NCBI GenBank assembly: GCA_023974075.1
Contig: JAMFTG010000222.1
Location: 37,501 to 101,500, forward strand
Direction: 5' to 3'
DNA from: Chaenocephalus aceratus
Lineage: Eukaryota > Chordata > Actinopteri > Perciformes > Channichthyidae
Length of the DNA stretch: 64,000 nt
Every line of letters begins with the position of its first letter. The stretch's first letter is position 1. This document shows positions 52,983-64,000 of this stretch, in pieces. A model generated the notes under the pieces. That model had not been told where the DNA came from and searched no databases. It saw nothing but the letters and a program-made list of their open reading frames with translations. A program made the position numbers and the translations under genes.

Positions 52983-53014
<32 letters not shown>
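52785..53014 (+). repeat. (TG)n/(CGTG)n and (AC)n microsatellites
   Basis: (TG)n with GTGCGTGCG blocks at 52785-52901 and (AC)n at 52985-53014. Confidence 0.95.
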
Positions 53015-53016
<2 letters not shown>

Positions 53017-53019
53017 CAC

Positions 53020-54164
53020 ATGGCTATGGATACACACGTTGACATACATGCAACACACACAAAGTTATGGATTTTTGATACCGCTTTTCTGTCCTTTCAT
53101 TAATCCTTAAATGGGCATTCATATATAAATGTTAATTGATAAAAATTAATTGATTGCTATTCGTATATATTTCCCCCATATGACACACATTCTACTCCGT
53201 TATTACACCTGTATTATTACACTGTTAATACCCCCATGTCACACTGTTATTAGACCCATATTACAGCCATTTAACACCAATATGTTTACACAGTTATACA
53301 GCCCTGTTACAACATTATTTAACCTGTATTACATTAATATTATTCTGTTATTACACCGATGTTATTAAACTCATATAAGGCTGTTATTACACCCATGTAT
53401 TGCGCCCCTGTAACACCCCTATTATAGATAGATAAAGCTTTATTGTCTCCCTTAGGAGAAATGTGTCTTGGGCATCGAGATAATACACATAAAACATTCA
53501 GGTCAATCCGTCATAGATACAGAACAGAGATCACATATCACATGGCAAAGAAACAAACACGAGACATACAGGTACAGCACTTTCCCTATTGTATTCATAC
53601 ACAAATTAATATTGCACTTTCCATTATTACCCCTGTAGTATACCCGTGGTACACTGCTATAACATCCCATATTACACTGTTATCAGACTCTTATTACACC
53701 CATTGTACACATGGACACATCCCGTCATATGAGCGTATCCCCCAGCGTGCAGAAACCATTTAAATGTTAACCCATCTTTGCAGTATTGCTTCATTGACCA
53801 TGTGTTGTGTCCCCGTCCCCCTGCTGGCAGCTAAAGGCTGGTGCAGCAGACGAGAGTTTCCGGGCTGCTTGATTTGTAGCTGCTGCAGAGGTTTTGCGTC
53901 AGTCGTTAAATCCTCCTGCTGCCAACACTTCCTCCGGGTGTTTTCAGATCACAAAATGATCCTGTTTTTCTACCCACAATGCACTGGAAAGATTCCCCGC
54001 TGATTATCTTTTCCACGGGGGACTCGAGTCGTATCCATGCATGAATATTTTGACATAAAAGCAACATGACTCTTAATCATCAAGAGGGCTTTCTGTTTGG
54101 TCATTTCTAATTTCATGGGGATTGTTTTAAACTTTGAAGGGCACTTTGAAATGCTTTCTATTTC

Positions 54165-54165
<1 letters not shown>
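53020..54165. other. Intronic DNA with TTACACC-type low complexity and a retroelement tail
   Basis: 53160-53420 and 53630-53720 have recurring GTTATTACACC and ATTACAC words. 53425-53600 opens with GATAGATAAAGCTTTATTGTC, a fish retroelement tail type. The rest is unrecognised. Confidence 0.5.

Positions 54166-54167
<2 letters not shown>

Positions 54168-54229
<62 letters not shown>
54168..54229. repeat. (AC)n microsatellite, about 30 units
   Basis: Uninterrupted CA dinucleotides. Confidence 0.97.
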
Positions 54230-54230
<1 letters not shown>

Positions 54231-54690
54231 TGTAGTGTTTGTGTCGGACTCTGAACCAGATAAGGAAGTCATTGTGTCTCCGGTAATGAAAGGCAGGGTG
54301 ACGGTGCAGATAGGATTTTCAATAACTCTTTTATTTCGATAAAACACGTGCACGCTCACCGTCCTCGGAATAAATCACGTGCACGCTCGCCATAACCTTG
54401 AGTACAAGCGCATGTCAATCAATCCAATCCATTCCCCCTCACCCCCTCCATCTCGCTGTGATGAACGTGCTCTGGCTTCATCTCGTATTGATGACTTTTA
54501 CAGAAAGAAAAAAAGTGCGACGCGCACGAGCGAAGTGATCGATGTTCAGATCGTGATTTATGAATCCACCGTTTTGGAGCTTTTTGTGTCGAAGTTATCT
54601 GGCGCTGAAAACATGATTAGTGGGTGAAGAAGAGGAGGATTGATTCAATATGTTTTCCATTTTTCTTCTGAATCATATAGCTCCAGTTAA
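54230..54690. other. Unique intronic DNA
   Basis: CACGTGCACGCTC occurs twice (54345 and 54377). Nothing else recognised. Confidence 0.45.
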
Positions 54691-54694
54691 ACCA

Positions 54695-57600
54695 CTTTAA
54701 AGAGTCCTCTCCTGCTGATGTTCAGGTGTATATCAGTATGAAGTGTCTCTACTTTAAAGAGTCCTCTCCTGCTGATGTTCAGGTGTATATCAGTATGTAG
54801 TGTCTGTACTTAAAGAGTCCTCTCCTGCTGATGTTCAGGTGAATATCAGTATTAGTGTCTGTACTTTAAAGAGTCCTCTCCTGCTGATGTTCAGGTGTAT
54901 AATCAGTATGTAGTGTCTCTACTTTAAAGAGTCCTCTCCTGCTGATGTTCAGGTGTATATCAGTATTTAGTGTCTGTACTTTTAAAGAGTCCTCTCCTGC
55001 TGATGTTCAGGTGAATATCAGTATTTAGTGTCTGTACTTTAAAGAGGTCCTCTCCTGCTGATTTCAGGTGAATATCAGTATTTAGTGTCTGTACTTTAAA
55101 GAGTCCTCTCCTGCTGATGTTCAGGTGTATATCAGTATGTAGTGTCTCTACTTTAAAGAGTCCTCTCTGCTGATGTTCAGGTGTATATCAGTATGTACTG
55201 TCTCTACTTTAAAGAGTCCTCTCCTGCTGATGTTCAGGTGTATATCAGTATGTAGTGTCTCTACTTTAAAGAGTCCTCTCCTGCTGATGTTCAGGTGTAT
55301 ATCAGTATGTAGTGTCTCTATTTTAAAGAGTCCTCTCCTCTGCTGATGTTCAGGGTATATCAGTATGTAGTGTCTCTACTTTAAAGAGTCTCTCCTGCTG
55401 ATGTTCAGGTGTATATCCAGTATGTAGTGTATCTACTTTAAAGAGTCCTATCCTGCTGGTGTTCAGGTGTATATCAGTATGTAGTGTCTCTACTTTAAAG
55501 AGTCCTCTCCTGCTGATGTTCAGGTGTATATCAGTATGTAGTGTCTCTACTTTAAAGAGTTCCTCTCCTGCTGATGTTCAGGTGTATATCAGTATGTAGT
55601 GTCTCTACTTTAAAGAGTCCTCTCTGCTGATGTTCAGGTGTATATCAGTAGTAGTGTCTCTACTTTAAGAGTCCTCTCCTGCTGATGTTCAGGTGTATAT
55701 CAGTATGTAGTGTCTCTACTTTAAAGAGTCCTCTCCTGCTGATGTTCAGGTGTATATCAGTATGTAGTGTATCTACTTTAAAGAGTCCTCTCCTGCTGGT
55801 GTTCAGGTGTATATCAGTATGTAGTGTCTCTACTTTAAAGAGTCCTCTCCTGCTGATGTTCAGGTGTATATCAGTATGTAGTGTCTCTACTTTAAAGAGT
55901 CCTCTCCTGCTGATGTTCAGGTGTATATCAGTATGTAGTGTCTCTACTTAAAGAGTCCTCTCCTGCTGATGTTCAGGTGTATATCAGTATGTAGTGTCTC
56001 TACTTTAAAGAGTCCTCTCCTGCTGATGTTTCAGGTGTATATCAGTATGTAGTGTCTCTACTTTAAAGAGTCCTCTCCTGCTGATGTTCAGGTGTATATC
56101 AGTATGTAGTGTCTCTACTTTAAAGAGTCCTCTCCTGCTGATGTTCAGGTGTATATCAGTATGTAGTGTCTCTACTTTAAAGAGTCCTCTCCTGCTGATG
56201 TTCAGGTGTATATCAGTATGTAGTGTCTCTACTTTAAAGAGTCCTCTCCTGCTGATGTTCAGGTGTATATCAGTATGTAGTGTCTCTACTTTAAAGAGTC
56301 CTCTCCTGCTGATGTTCAGGTGTATATCAGTATGTAGTGTCTCTACTTTAAAGAGTCCTCTCCTGCTGATGTTCAGGTGCATATCAGTATGTAGTGTCTC
56401 TACTTTAAAGAGTCCTCTCCTGCTGATGTTCAGGTGTATATCAGTATGTAGTGTCTCTACTTTAAAGAGTCCTCTCCTGCTGATGTTCAGGTGTATATCA
56501 GTATGTAGTGTCTCTACTTTAAAGAGTCCTCTCCTGCTGATGTTCAGGTGTATATCAGTATGTAGTGTTTCTACTTTAAAGAGTCCTCTCCTGCTGATGT
56601 TCAGGTGTATATCAGTATAGTGTCTCTACTTTAAAGAGTCCTCTCCTGCTGATGATCAGGTGTATATCAGTGTGTAGTGTCTCTACTTTAAAGAGTCCTC
56701 TCCTGCTGATGTTCAGGTGTATATCAGTAATGTAGAGTCTCTACTTTAAAGAGTCCTCTCCTGCTGATGTTCAGGTGTATATCAGTATGCAGTGTCTCTA
56801 CTTTAAAGAGTCCTCTCCTGCTGATGTTCAGGTGTATATCAGTATGTAGTGTCTCTACTTTAAAGAGTCCTCTCCTGCTGATGTTCAGGTGTTATATCAG
56901 TATGTAGTGTCTCTACTTTAAAGAGTCCTCTCCTGCTGATGTTCAGGTGTATATCAGAATGTAGTGTCTCTACTTTAAAGAGTCCTCTCCTGCTGATGTT
57001 CAGGTGTATATCAGTATGTAGTGTCTCTACTTTAAAGAGTCCTCTCCTGCTGATGTTCAGGTGTATATCAGTATGTAGTGTCTCTACTTTAAAGAGTCCT
57101 CTCCTGCTGATGTTCAGGTGCATATCAGTATGTAGTGTCTCTACTTTAAAGAGTCCTCTCCTGCTGATGTTCAGGTGTATATCAGTATAGTGTCTCTACT
57201 TTAAAGAGTCCTCTCCTGCTGATGATCAGGTGTATATCAGTGTGTAGTGTCTCTACTTTAAAGAGTCCTCTCCTGCTGATGTTCAGGTGTATATCAGTAT
57301 GTAGAGTCTCTACTTTAAAGAGTCCTCTCCTGCTGATGTTCAGGTGTATATCAGTATGCAGTGTCTCTACTTTAAAGAGTCCTCTCCTGCTGATCTTCAG
57401 GTGTATATCAGTATGTAGTGTTTCTACTTTAAAGAGTCCTCTCCTGCTGATGTTCAGGTGTATATCAGTATAGTGTCTCTACTTTAAAGAGTCCTCTCCT
57501 GCTGATGATCAGGTGTATATCAGTGTGTAGTGTCTCTACTTTAAAGAGTCCTCTCCTGCTGATGTTCAGGTGTATATCAGTATGTAGAGTCTCTACTTTA

Positions 57601-58571
57601 AAGAGTCCTCTCCTGCTGATGTTCAGGTGTATATCAGTATGTAGTGTCTCTACTTTAAAGAGTCCTCTCCTGCTGATGTTCAGGTGTATATCAGTATGCA
57701 GTGTCTCTACTTTAAAGAGTCCTCTCTTGCTGATGTTCAGGTGTATATCAGTATGCAGTGTCTCTACTTTAAAGAGTCCTCTCCTGCTGATGTTCAGGTG
57801 TATATCAGTATGTAGTGTCTCTACTTTAAAGAGTCCTCTCCTGCTGATGTTCAGGTGTGTATCAGTATGTAGTGTTTCTACTTTAAAGAGTCCTCTCCTG
57901 CTGATGTTCAGGTGTATATCAGTATAGTGTCTCTACTTTAAAGAGTCCTCTCCTGCTGATGATCAGGTGTATATCAGTGTGTAGTGTCTCTACTTTAAAG
58001 AGTCCTCTCCTGCTGATGTTCAGGTGTATATCAGTATGTAGTGTCTCTACTTTAAAGAGTCCTCTCCTGCTGATGTTCAGGTGTATATCAGTATGTAGTG
58101 TCTCTACTTTAAAGAGTCCTCTCCTGCTGATGTTCAGATGTATATCAGTATGTAGTGTCTCTACTTTAAAGAGTCCTCTCCTGCTGATGTTCAGGTGTAT
58201 ATCAGTATGTAGTGTCTCTACTTTAAAGAGTCCTCTCCTGCTGATGTCCAGGTGTATATCAGTATGTAGTGTCTCTACTTTAAAGAGTCCTCTCTTGCTG
58301 ATGTTCAGGTGTATATCAGTATGTAGTGTCTCTACTTTAAAGAGTCCTCTCCTGCTGATGTTCAGGTGTATATCAGTATGTAGTGTCTCTACTTTAAAGA
58401 GTTCTCTCCTGCTGATGTTCAGGTGTATATCAGTATGTAGTGTTTCTACTTTAAAGAGTCCTCTCCTGCTGATGTTCAGGTGTATATCAGTATGTAGTGT
58501 CTCTACTTTAAAGAGTCCTCTCCTGCTGATGTTCAGGTGTATATCAGAATGTAGTGTCTCTACTTTAAAGA
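54695..58571 (-). repeat. 57-bp minisatellite, array 2 (about 68 copies, inverted)
   Basis: Reverse complement of the unit at 16282-18418. On the plus strand the unit is TTTAAAGAGTCCTCTCCTGC, TGATGTTCAGGTGTATATCA, GTATGTAGTGTCTCTAC. The first kilobase has many single-base indels, and later copies are cleaner. A 55-bp variant (AGTATAGTG) followed by a GATGATCAGG unit recurs at 56611, 57181, 57464 and 57918. The array ends 193 bp before the last glra1 coding exon. Confidence 0.97.
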
Positions 58572-58685
58572 GACACACACACATGCTCACTCTCATCCAC
58601 ACACACACTCTCTAGTCCACAATCACACACGACTTTTACATTTTCTTATCTGCAATTTTTGGTGTTCTGGTTCCAACAGCCTGAG

Positions 58686-58728
<43 letters not shown>

Positions 58729-58741
58729 AACACACCAACAG
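58572..58741 (+). repeat. (AC)n tracts before the last glra1 exon
   Basis: CACACAC...CTCATCC-type tail at 58572-58630 and (AC)n at 58686-58728, ending 36 bp before the acceptor. Confidence 0.9.
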
Positions 58742-58764
58742 TAACGTGTTTCTCTGTGTTTCAG

Positions 58765-59055
58765 GAGGACGAGACAGGCGAGGGCCGCTTCAGTTTCCCG
58801 GGTTACGGCATGGGTCCCGCGTGCCTCCAGAACAAAGACGGCATGGCCATCAAAGGAAACAACAACAACGCCCCGCCCACCACCAACCCGGGCGAGAAGA
58901 CCATCGACGAGATGAAGAAGCTGTTCATCGGCCGGGCCAAACGCATCGACACCGTTTCCCGCGTGGCCTTCCCCCTCGTCTTCCTCATTTTTAACACTTT
59001 CTACTGGATCACTTACAAGATCATCCGCAGCGAGGACATCCACAACATGACTTAG
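58765..59055 (+). CDS. glra1: glra1 last coding exon: M3-M4 loop, M4, stop
   Basis: Terminal coding exon after the acceptor TTTCTCTGTGTTTCAG. It encodes 96 residues and ends at TAG (59053-59055). It opens with [20 protein letters not shown], a loop segment diagnostic of alpha1 because alpha2 and alpha3 have other spacing around GPCLQ/GHCLQ. A variable Asn/Pro-rich stretch follows, then [20 protein letters not shown]4 ([20 protein letters not shown]) and the short extracellular tail SEDIHNMT. The length and ending fit the family, and no in-frame stop or indel is seen. The acceptor is preceded by an (AC)n tract at 58686-58728 and by the 3.9-kb 57-bp array ending at 58571. A further AG lies 23 nt upstream (58740-58741), but the sequence after it begins TAA, so the known mammalian eight-residue alpha1 insertion variant is not supported here. 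Confidence 0.93.
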   Translation, partial: EDETGEGRFSFPGYGMGPACLQNKDGMAIKGNNNNAPPTTNPGEKTIDEMKKLFIGRAKRIDTVSRVAFPLVFLIFNTFYWITYKIIRSEDIHNMT

Positions 59056-61790
59056 TCGAGAGGCGCAGGAGGAGGAAAACAGTGCGAAGGAGACGAGACA
59101 CAAAAAAAGGAAAGGAAACGGAGAGATGACTTCAAAAGGAGAGATCATTCATTGCCGCCCTGATTTTCGAGTCTCCTTTCCTTGACTTCCTCGAGGATAA
59201 GTTGCTTTTTCGCCTCCCTCAACTCCTCCCAATAGACATTATTTATTGCTTTCTTTCCCCTTTATTCCCCTCCCAGAATCCCAAGTCATTCCGGCTCTTT
59301 CCACCTCCAGAATAATCCGGAACCAGTGCAATAGCAATGCAGTAAAATGCATGATATATGAATGTGGCAATATATTAATGAAAAAGATGACAAAGCAAAG
59401 AGACTCTTGGAGCCCAACGAACTGTGTGGGATTGGACGGAGACAGATATATAATTCTATATGAAAAAGAGATGTCGGGACGGGGGTGGGGGACGTACGAG
59501 AAGCAGTGTAATATACTCATATATCTATCATAAAACGGAGAAAAAAATAACTTTATTTGCAAAGGCGGGCATCTGGAAAACGAGGGATTTTTTCACAACC
59601 CCACCAAAAAAAAGGGAAGAAGGCAGATTGGTGCTTCCATTAAATAAATCGATGCAAGGATCACGCATTCTATATATCTAGATTTGCTTCAAAACGTGTA
59701 TTGCAAGCACTCCTCAACGCTTTTTCCTCCCCGCCAACAAACCTCCGACTGAAAGAGAGGTTTTCTCTGCCGCCGCTGTCAAACGTGCGACTGGACAAAC
59801 GGAAAAAAATATCGAGAAACACTGAAACGGGCAGTGCTGATTTTGAGACAAAATATCAAACGTATCTGTGGTGTTCCTCGACTTGTCCTTCTTTTATTTC
59901 ATATTCTTAATTTATGTGCCAAGTAAACAACAGCTTTTTTCTCAAGAGGATTGTTGGACGTCGAATTGATCGGCGTTTCCTCACGAAGCTTCTTCCGGGT
60001 TTTTCTTTTTTGTTTAAATCCCCGGATTTCCTCGTTGTGTTTACGGGGGACAGAACCACAGATATGTTTACATCCTTATTAGTGCTTCCTTGCTTTGACC
60101 CCGCCTTAATGTGACACCCTTCCCCCAGCTGAGAGGACATATTGTAGTGAATTGAAACAGATTATAGCACCTGTTATACCTTAATTAACTGTATTTCCAT
60201 CTCATTCACTGTAGCTGCGAGCGTCTTCGTTTGTGAAAAAGCTTCATGGAGAATTACAAACTGGATTTATGTTTGCCATTTTGGACGGGATTCCATCATT
60301 CTGCAGGTTCATCTTTTTTGATTTGCGCCAGGCTTCTCTATGCAATGATCAGTATATGCAATTATGATTTTGCCTTCCTTTCAGCGACGCCATCTTAAAA
60401 CGTCCGTGAGTTGCTGCTGCCTCATTCGTCCCTAAACAAACGGTAAATATTGAAGCAAAGCGGGACGATACAGCGATAAAACAAAGTCGATAATTGCCAA
60501 ATTCCGGAGGGACTTTCGCCTCATGAAGAAATCAGTTTTAAAAATTGGAAAGAGAGGTCACAGAAGTGGTTAAAAGTATTTTTCTGCGCGAGCCGTTTTC
60601 CAGTTTTCTAAGACAGAACTCAAAATGAACAAATGATAATGGCGTTGAGATGTATTTTGTTTACGCAAAGTAAACATGTGTTGTGTTAAAAGTCAAAGTA
60701 GTGACTGTAGTAACACAGAGAATCCGAGGAAATCCCAGTTTAAGTGTTAACCACTCGTCCACCAGCAGAACGACAGGAAATAGATCCTTTATAGCTTCTA
60801 ATTGAACAAGAAACGCCGATCTTCAACATCCAATCACGTTGCTTAATTGTTTGCCTGACTGAGCTTCGTAATTGGGTTCTTTGTAGGTAATAACATAAAT
60901 GTGATAGGCGAAAACCTCAACATCTGTTTTTACCGCCAGTGAAATGACTCCCACAAAGGAGATAAGGTTAACCAGATTACGTTTCGAAATAAAAGACCTC
61001 ACATCCAGGAAAACATGATTTAGTTCCAGTTAAAATCTCCGTTAAAACGTCTCGTGTCAAAATGTTTAAGCCCCGGTCCAACTTGGTTTTGACGCAAAAC
61101 CAAAGATGATTTTTTTAATACATTTCTCGTGTCGTTGTCATTGCCTTTTGCTGCTGCTGTCGCCGGGCAAGCGGTTCAAGATGTTGCTGCAGGATGTGAA
61201 ATCATATTCATTTTGTGTTTTCAATATGATTGCCAGATGCAGTATTGCCAGATTAACTTCAGATATTTAAATGAAATTATATAATATATATAAAGGCATA
61301 TTTTGATATGAAACATGTATGTATTTTCCCTCAACAATCTTGTATTTCCTTATGTTTCAAACACCACCCACTATCCATTAATCCCTATCTCTTTCCAAAT
61401 TCTTACAGTGTGTAAAAGAGTCTAGATTTACTACTATGACTTTTAATTCATTATTATTATCAAAGTGTGTAAAACTGATCCGAAGGGCTATGCCACGCAC
61501 ATACATCCTTCTGTTCTGAGTCCAAAATGTCATGAAGTGGAAAGTGCCATAGCATCATTGCAAAAACTATGCATTTAATTCAGTAACTCATTCCCAGTCA
61601 ATCTTTAAAGGCCATGATCACCTAGGATGCTTTATTCTTCACTCTTTGTAATGCAGCTTGCATTTAGGTTGTAACCCATCAGATTTAGACAAAGATGAAA
61701 TTAGAAGTATTAACGTTTTGTCTTTTAGCTTCATGGCGAACAGTATTAGCTTAATAGCATCCATCCTTTTAGCTACATGTAGCTTTATGA
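59056..61790 (+). other. glra1: glra1 3' UTR and flank, extent unknown
   Basis: Sequence after the stop codon has no tandem repeats and no protein-like frame that I recognise. It is purine-rich just after the stop and A/T-rich later. AATAAA occurs at 59643-59648, and another within GAAATAAAAG near 60989. Either could be a polyadenylation signal, but the real transcript end cannot be set from sequence alone. Confidence 0.5.
59643..59648 (+). promoter_or_regulatory. Candidate polyadenylation signal AATAAA
   Basis: First canonical AATAAA found after the glra1 stop, 588 bp downstream. The hexamer is common by chance in A/T-rich DNA, so use is unproven. Confidence 0.25.
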
Positions 61791-61794
61791 AGTC

Positions 61795-62830
61795 CAAATA
61801 ATAAAAACATTACAATTTCTTTACCTAAAACCTCCAATATCAACTATTTTTGCAAGGAAATGCAGCAAGACGTAGCGGGAGTATCTAGCTAGTCAGCAAA
61901 GCTAGCTAGCATACATGATACTTAGCTAGCTGTGAATGAAATCTGTGCAACTTTTAGATTGAATTGATTTGTTTATCCAAATTGCATTGTGGTATTTTTA
62001 CGTGCTAGCACGCCAACAACAACAAGTCCCAAGTTTTTCATCGTCTCTTATGTCGAAATAAAAAACATTACAGTTTCTCTTGCTAAAACTGCCAGAAATC
62101 AACTATTTGGCTCACATCTGTAGAGAGAAACGTAGCAAGACGTGGAGAGAGTAGGCACAGAGTACTTTAGCTAGCTTGATAGGACATTCGTGCATCGTTT
62201 AGAAAGCATTTCTTTGTTTGTCAAAATGTCACCCTTTTATTTTGGTCTTTATTTCATGCTAGCATCACAGTTAGCACTCCAACAAGAACTAAGAGGACCA
62301 TGTCACTACCCGATCTGCAGCTCTGCCCGATCTGCAGTGCGCATGTGCGAGATGGTCTGCCATATTGGACAACTCCGGACGGCAACCCAAGTAGGACAAC
62401 ATTGACACAGTGGCTTTTGGCAAAGCTCAAAAGGAAAACGAGAGAGAGATGAGTTATTGTTATGACAACGTGACTTCACTATTATTTAACAACTCTTTTT
62501 ATTGGGTTCTTTTATTTGGCGTTCAGTACATTGTCAGAATAAGTGAGAAATTAATTTAATTTCTGCTAGACAGCTGTCTAACAGAAGTTAAATCCATTTC
62601 TCACTTATTCTGACAATTTTTTCCTTTTGAGCTTTGCCAAAAGCCACTGTGTCAAGTGTCCTACTTGGGTTGCCGTCCGGAGTTCTCCAGTATGGCGGAC
62701 CATCTCGCACATGCGCACTGCAGATCGGGCAGAGCTGCAGATCGGGTAGTGACGGACCAGTCAGAAAAGCTAGCTAGCATACATGCTAGTAAGCTAGCTG
62801 TGAGTGATGTGTGTGTAACTTTTTAGATAG
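61795..62830. repeat. Diverged tandem ~270-bp repeats with GCTAGC clusters
   Basis: AATAAAAA.CATTACA.TTTCT, ATCAACTATTT, GCAAGACGT.G and TTAGCTAGCT occur near 61800-61930 and 62070-62180. AGCTAGCTAGCATACATG.TA and TAGCTAGCTGTGA occur near 61900 and 62768. A foldback element separates the second and third copies. Confidence 0.65.
62295..62757. mobile_element. Foldback MITE-like element
   Basis: The outer arms, about 62295-62438 and 62620-62757, are near-perfect inverted repeats (CACTACCCGATCTGCAGCTC; reverse partner GAGCTGCAGATCGGGTAGTG). An inner stem, 62532-62615, centres on AGACAGCTGTCT. The left arm has about 93 extra bases (62439-62531). No coding capacity and no clear target duplication. 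Confidence 0.8.
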
Positions 62831-63185
62831 CATTACTTTATTTCATGGTAAAACTCAAACAAAAAAAGGCCAACGTTTTTCAGAATATTTTCTAAACTTG
62901 TCCTGCTAGCTACCTCAACTCTTATGCTAAAGTACGTACACGCAACATAGCAATATATAAGAGGAACAGGCATGGACTTTAATCAGGTAAAGGGAATTTA
63001 GTAACTATTTTAACGAATTACAGATTTTTGTTGAAGGCAGCGCAAGCTATTTACGATATGTAGCACTTCCTTACACGTACCCAAAATGTGTTCTTCATAC
63101 AAATGAGTGAATTTTAAGAAAGTAAGATTTCAAAATATATATCTTTTGGGAGTCTAGCCGCTTCGTAACAAACCAGCAAAAGTAA
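62830..63185. other. Unique 3' flanking DNA
   Basis: A/T-rich; no recognised feature. Confidence 0.45.
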
Positions 63186-63187
63186 AA

Positions 63188-63700
63188 ACAAGAGGATGCC
63201 ACGGAGTTTAATTGGAAACGCCAAAATAAATTATTGCTAATCAAGAAATAAATATATATTTTGTTGACTTTGAGCTCCGTAAAAACCAACAGTAAAAAAA
63301 AAAAAAGCAATAAGAGGATGCTAAAGAGTCCAGAGTCGGCCTTTTCACGTTTTCATTGGAAATGCCCAACGAAATGGTTGGAAGTCCAGAAATAAATATA
63401 GATTTTGTTGATTTTGGATCTTCAAATATAACCTAGCATCACTTCCAGTCCCTTCCGAGTGATTGTATGTCGTATAGATTAAAAAACGTGCATAATCTGA
63501 GACTAGAGAACTCAAAAAGTCAAAAAACTGCAATAAGAGGATGCTGACGAGTTCGTGATAGAGGCGGCCTTTTACGTTTTCCTTGGATATGCCCAACTAA
63601 ATGATCGCTAATCGTGAAATAAATACAGATGTTGTTGATTTTGGATCTTCAAATATAAACTTGGAGTCCCTTCCGAGTGACCGTACGGCAAAGATAGTCC
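63188..63700 (+). repeat. Three diverged tandem copies, ~120-230 bp
   Basis: AAGAGGATGC, GG.CTTTT.ACGTTTTC.TTGG, AAATAAATA.AGATTTTGTTGA, TTTTGGATCTTCAAATATAA and CCCTTCCGAGTGA recur near 63190-63290, 63310-63470 and 63530-63690. Confidence 0.75.
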
Positions 63701-64000
63701 GAAAACAACCCCTTTCGTTCCCTGTGTTCGCCTCCTCTCTGGGAAAGCTCGGCCTAATTAAGATCCTTATTATTTGTATGTATGTTTCTTCGGTGCCATA
63801 GACACTGCATCTGGAACAAGTGAGAAGTCCTGTCCTCATTTTGCCAACAGCAGTCGTCCATTTTTCTAGAGCTCACATATCTTCTCGTGCCATATGGGGG
63901 TTGACTATGAGAAACAACGAGGACCTATATCATGCATCCATTCAACGACCATGTTTACATGATTCATACCCTTTTCTCCTCAGGCGTGGGTGTTGTGTAT
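63700..64000. other. 3' flanking DNA, nothing specific seen
   Basis: No recognised feature up to the window edge. Confidence 0.4.

Noticed and set aside
54695..58571. CRISPR-like regular array
   Set aside because: There are no unique spacers between repeats, the units are directly adjacent, and the context is a vertebrate intron.
58740..58764. Alternative acceptor giving the alpha1 eight-residue insertion form
   Set aside because: The upstream AG is 23 nt away, not 24, and the sequence after it starts TAA, so it cannot encode the insertion.

Overview
The window is vertebrate, almost certainly teleost fish, nuclear DNA. Its only clear protein-coding content is four consecutive plus-strand exons of a glycine receptor alpha subunit. 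The short M3-M4 loop, the [11 protein letters not shown] start of the last exon and the GPACLQ motif fit alpha1 (glra1) better than alpha2, alpha3 or alpha4. The exons are 621-759 (end of the ligand-binding domain, loop C), 12863-13077 (M1, M2 pore and M2-M3 linker), 23879-24025 (M3 and the start of the intracellular loop) and 58765-59055 (rest of the loop, M4, stop). The promoter and upstream exons lie outside the window. Everything between is intron (about 12.1, 10.8 and 34.7 kb), and everything after 59055 is 3' UTR or flank. No tRNA, rRNA, CRISPR array or second gene was recognised.

The teleost assignment rests on the gene sequence, the dense (AC)n/(TG)n microsatellites, and interspersed repeats typical of bony fish: hAT elements, TTAA-flanked and TAA-flanked MITEs, LINE reverse-transcriptase fragments, and the short repeat carrying 'ATCCAAAGCGACTTAC'.

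Layout: 1-1750, exon with a 35-bp tandem repeat of its splice donor. 1750-12860, intron with a TTAA-flanked MITE, a hAT element, a 15-bp minisatellite and a TTAGGG tract. 12863-13330, M1-M2 exon whose end and donor are repeated every 90 bp, followed by a CCCTRA array. 15.2-18.4 kb, a 45-bp purine array and a 57-bp minisatellite (about 37 copies). 18.9-22.1 kb, a repeat family containing telomere-like tracts. 23.2-24.0 kb, a MITE and the M3 exon. 24-58.7 kb, a very repeat-rich intron: nested hAT elements at 32.8-37.1 kb, tetranucleotide repeat at 39.6-40.4 kb, 37-bp minisatellite at 43.7-46.1 kb, CCT-rich tract at 51.0-52.7 kb, and the same 57-bp minisatellite in inverted orientation at 54.7-58.6 kb (about 68 copies). 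59-64 kb, 3' flank with a foldback element and diverged tandem repeats.

The main theme is tandem-repeat growth around and into the splice sites of one neuronal receptor gene. Two donors are themselves repeated, a third runs into a CA repeat, the last acceptor sits about 190 bp after a 3.9-kb array, and the M3 exon lies between two inverted arrays of the same sequence. The long open frames in the arrays are by-products of unit length or composition and are not annotated as genes. Coordinates of repeats are by eye and approximate to a few bases.
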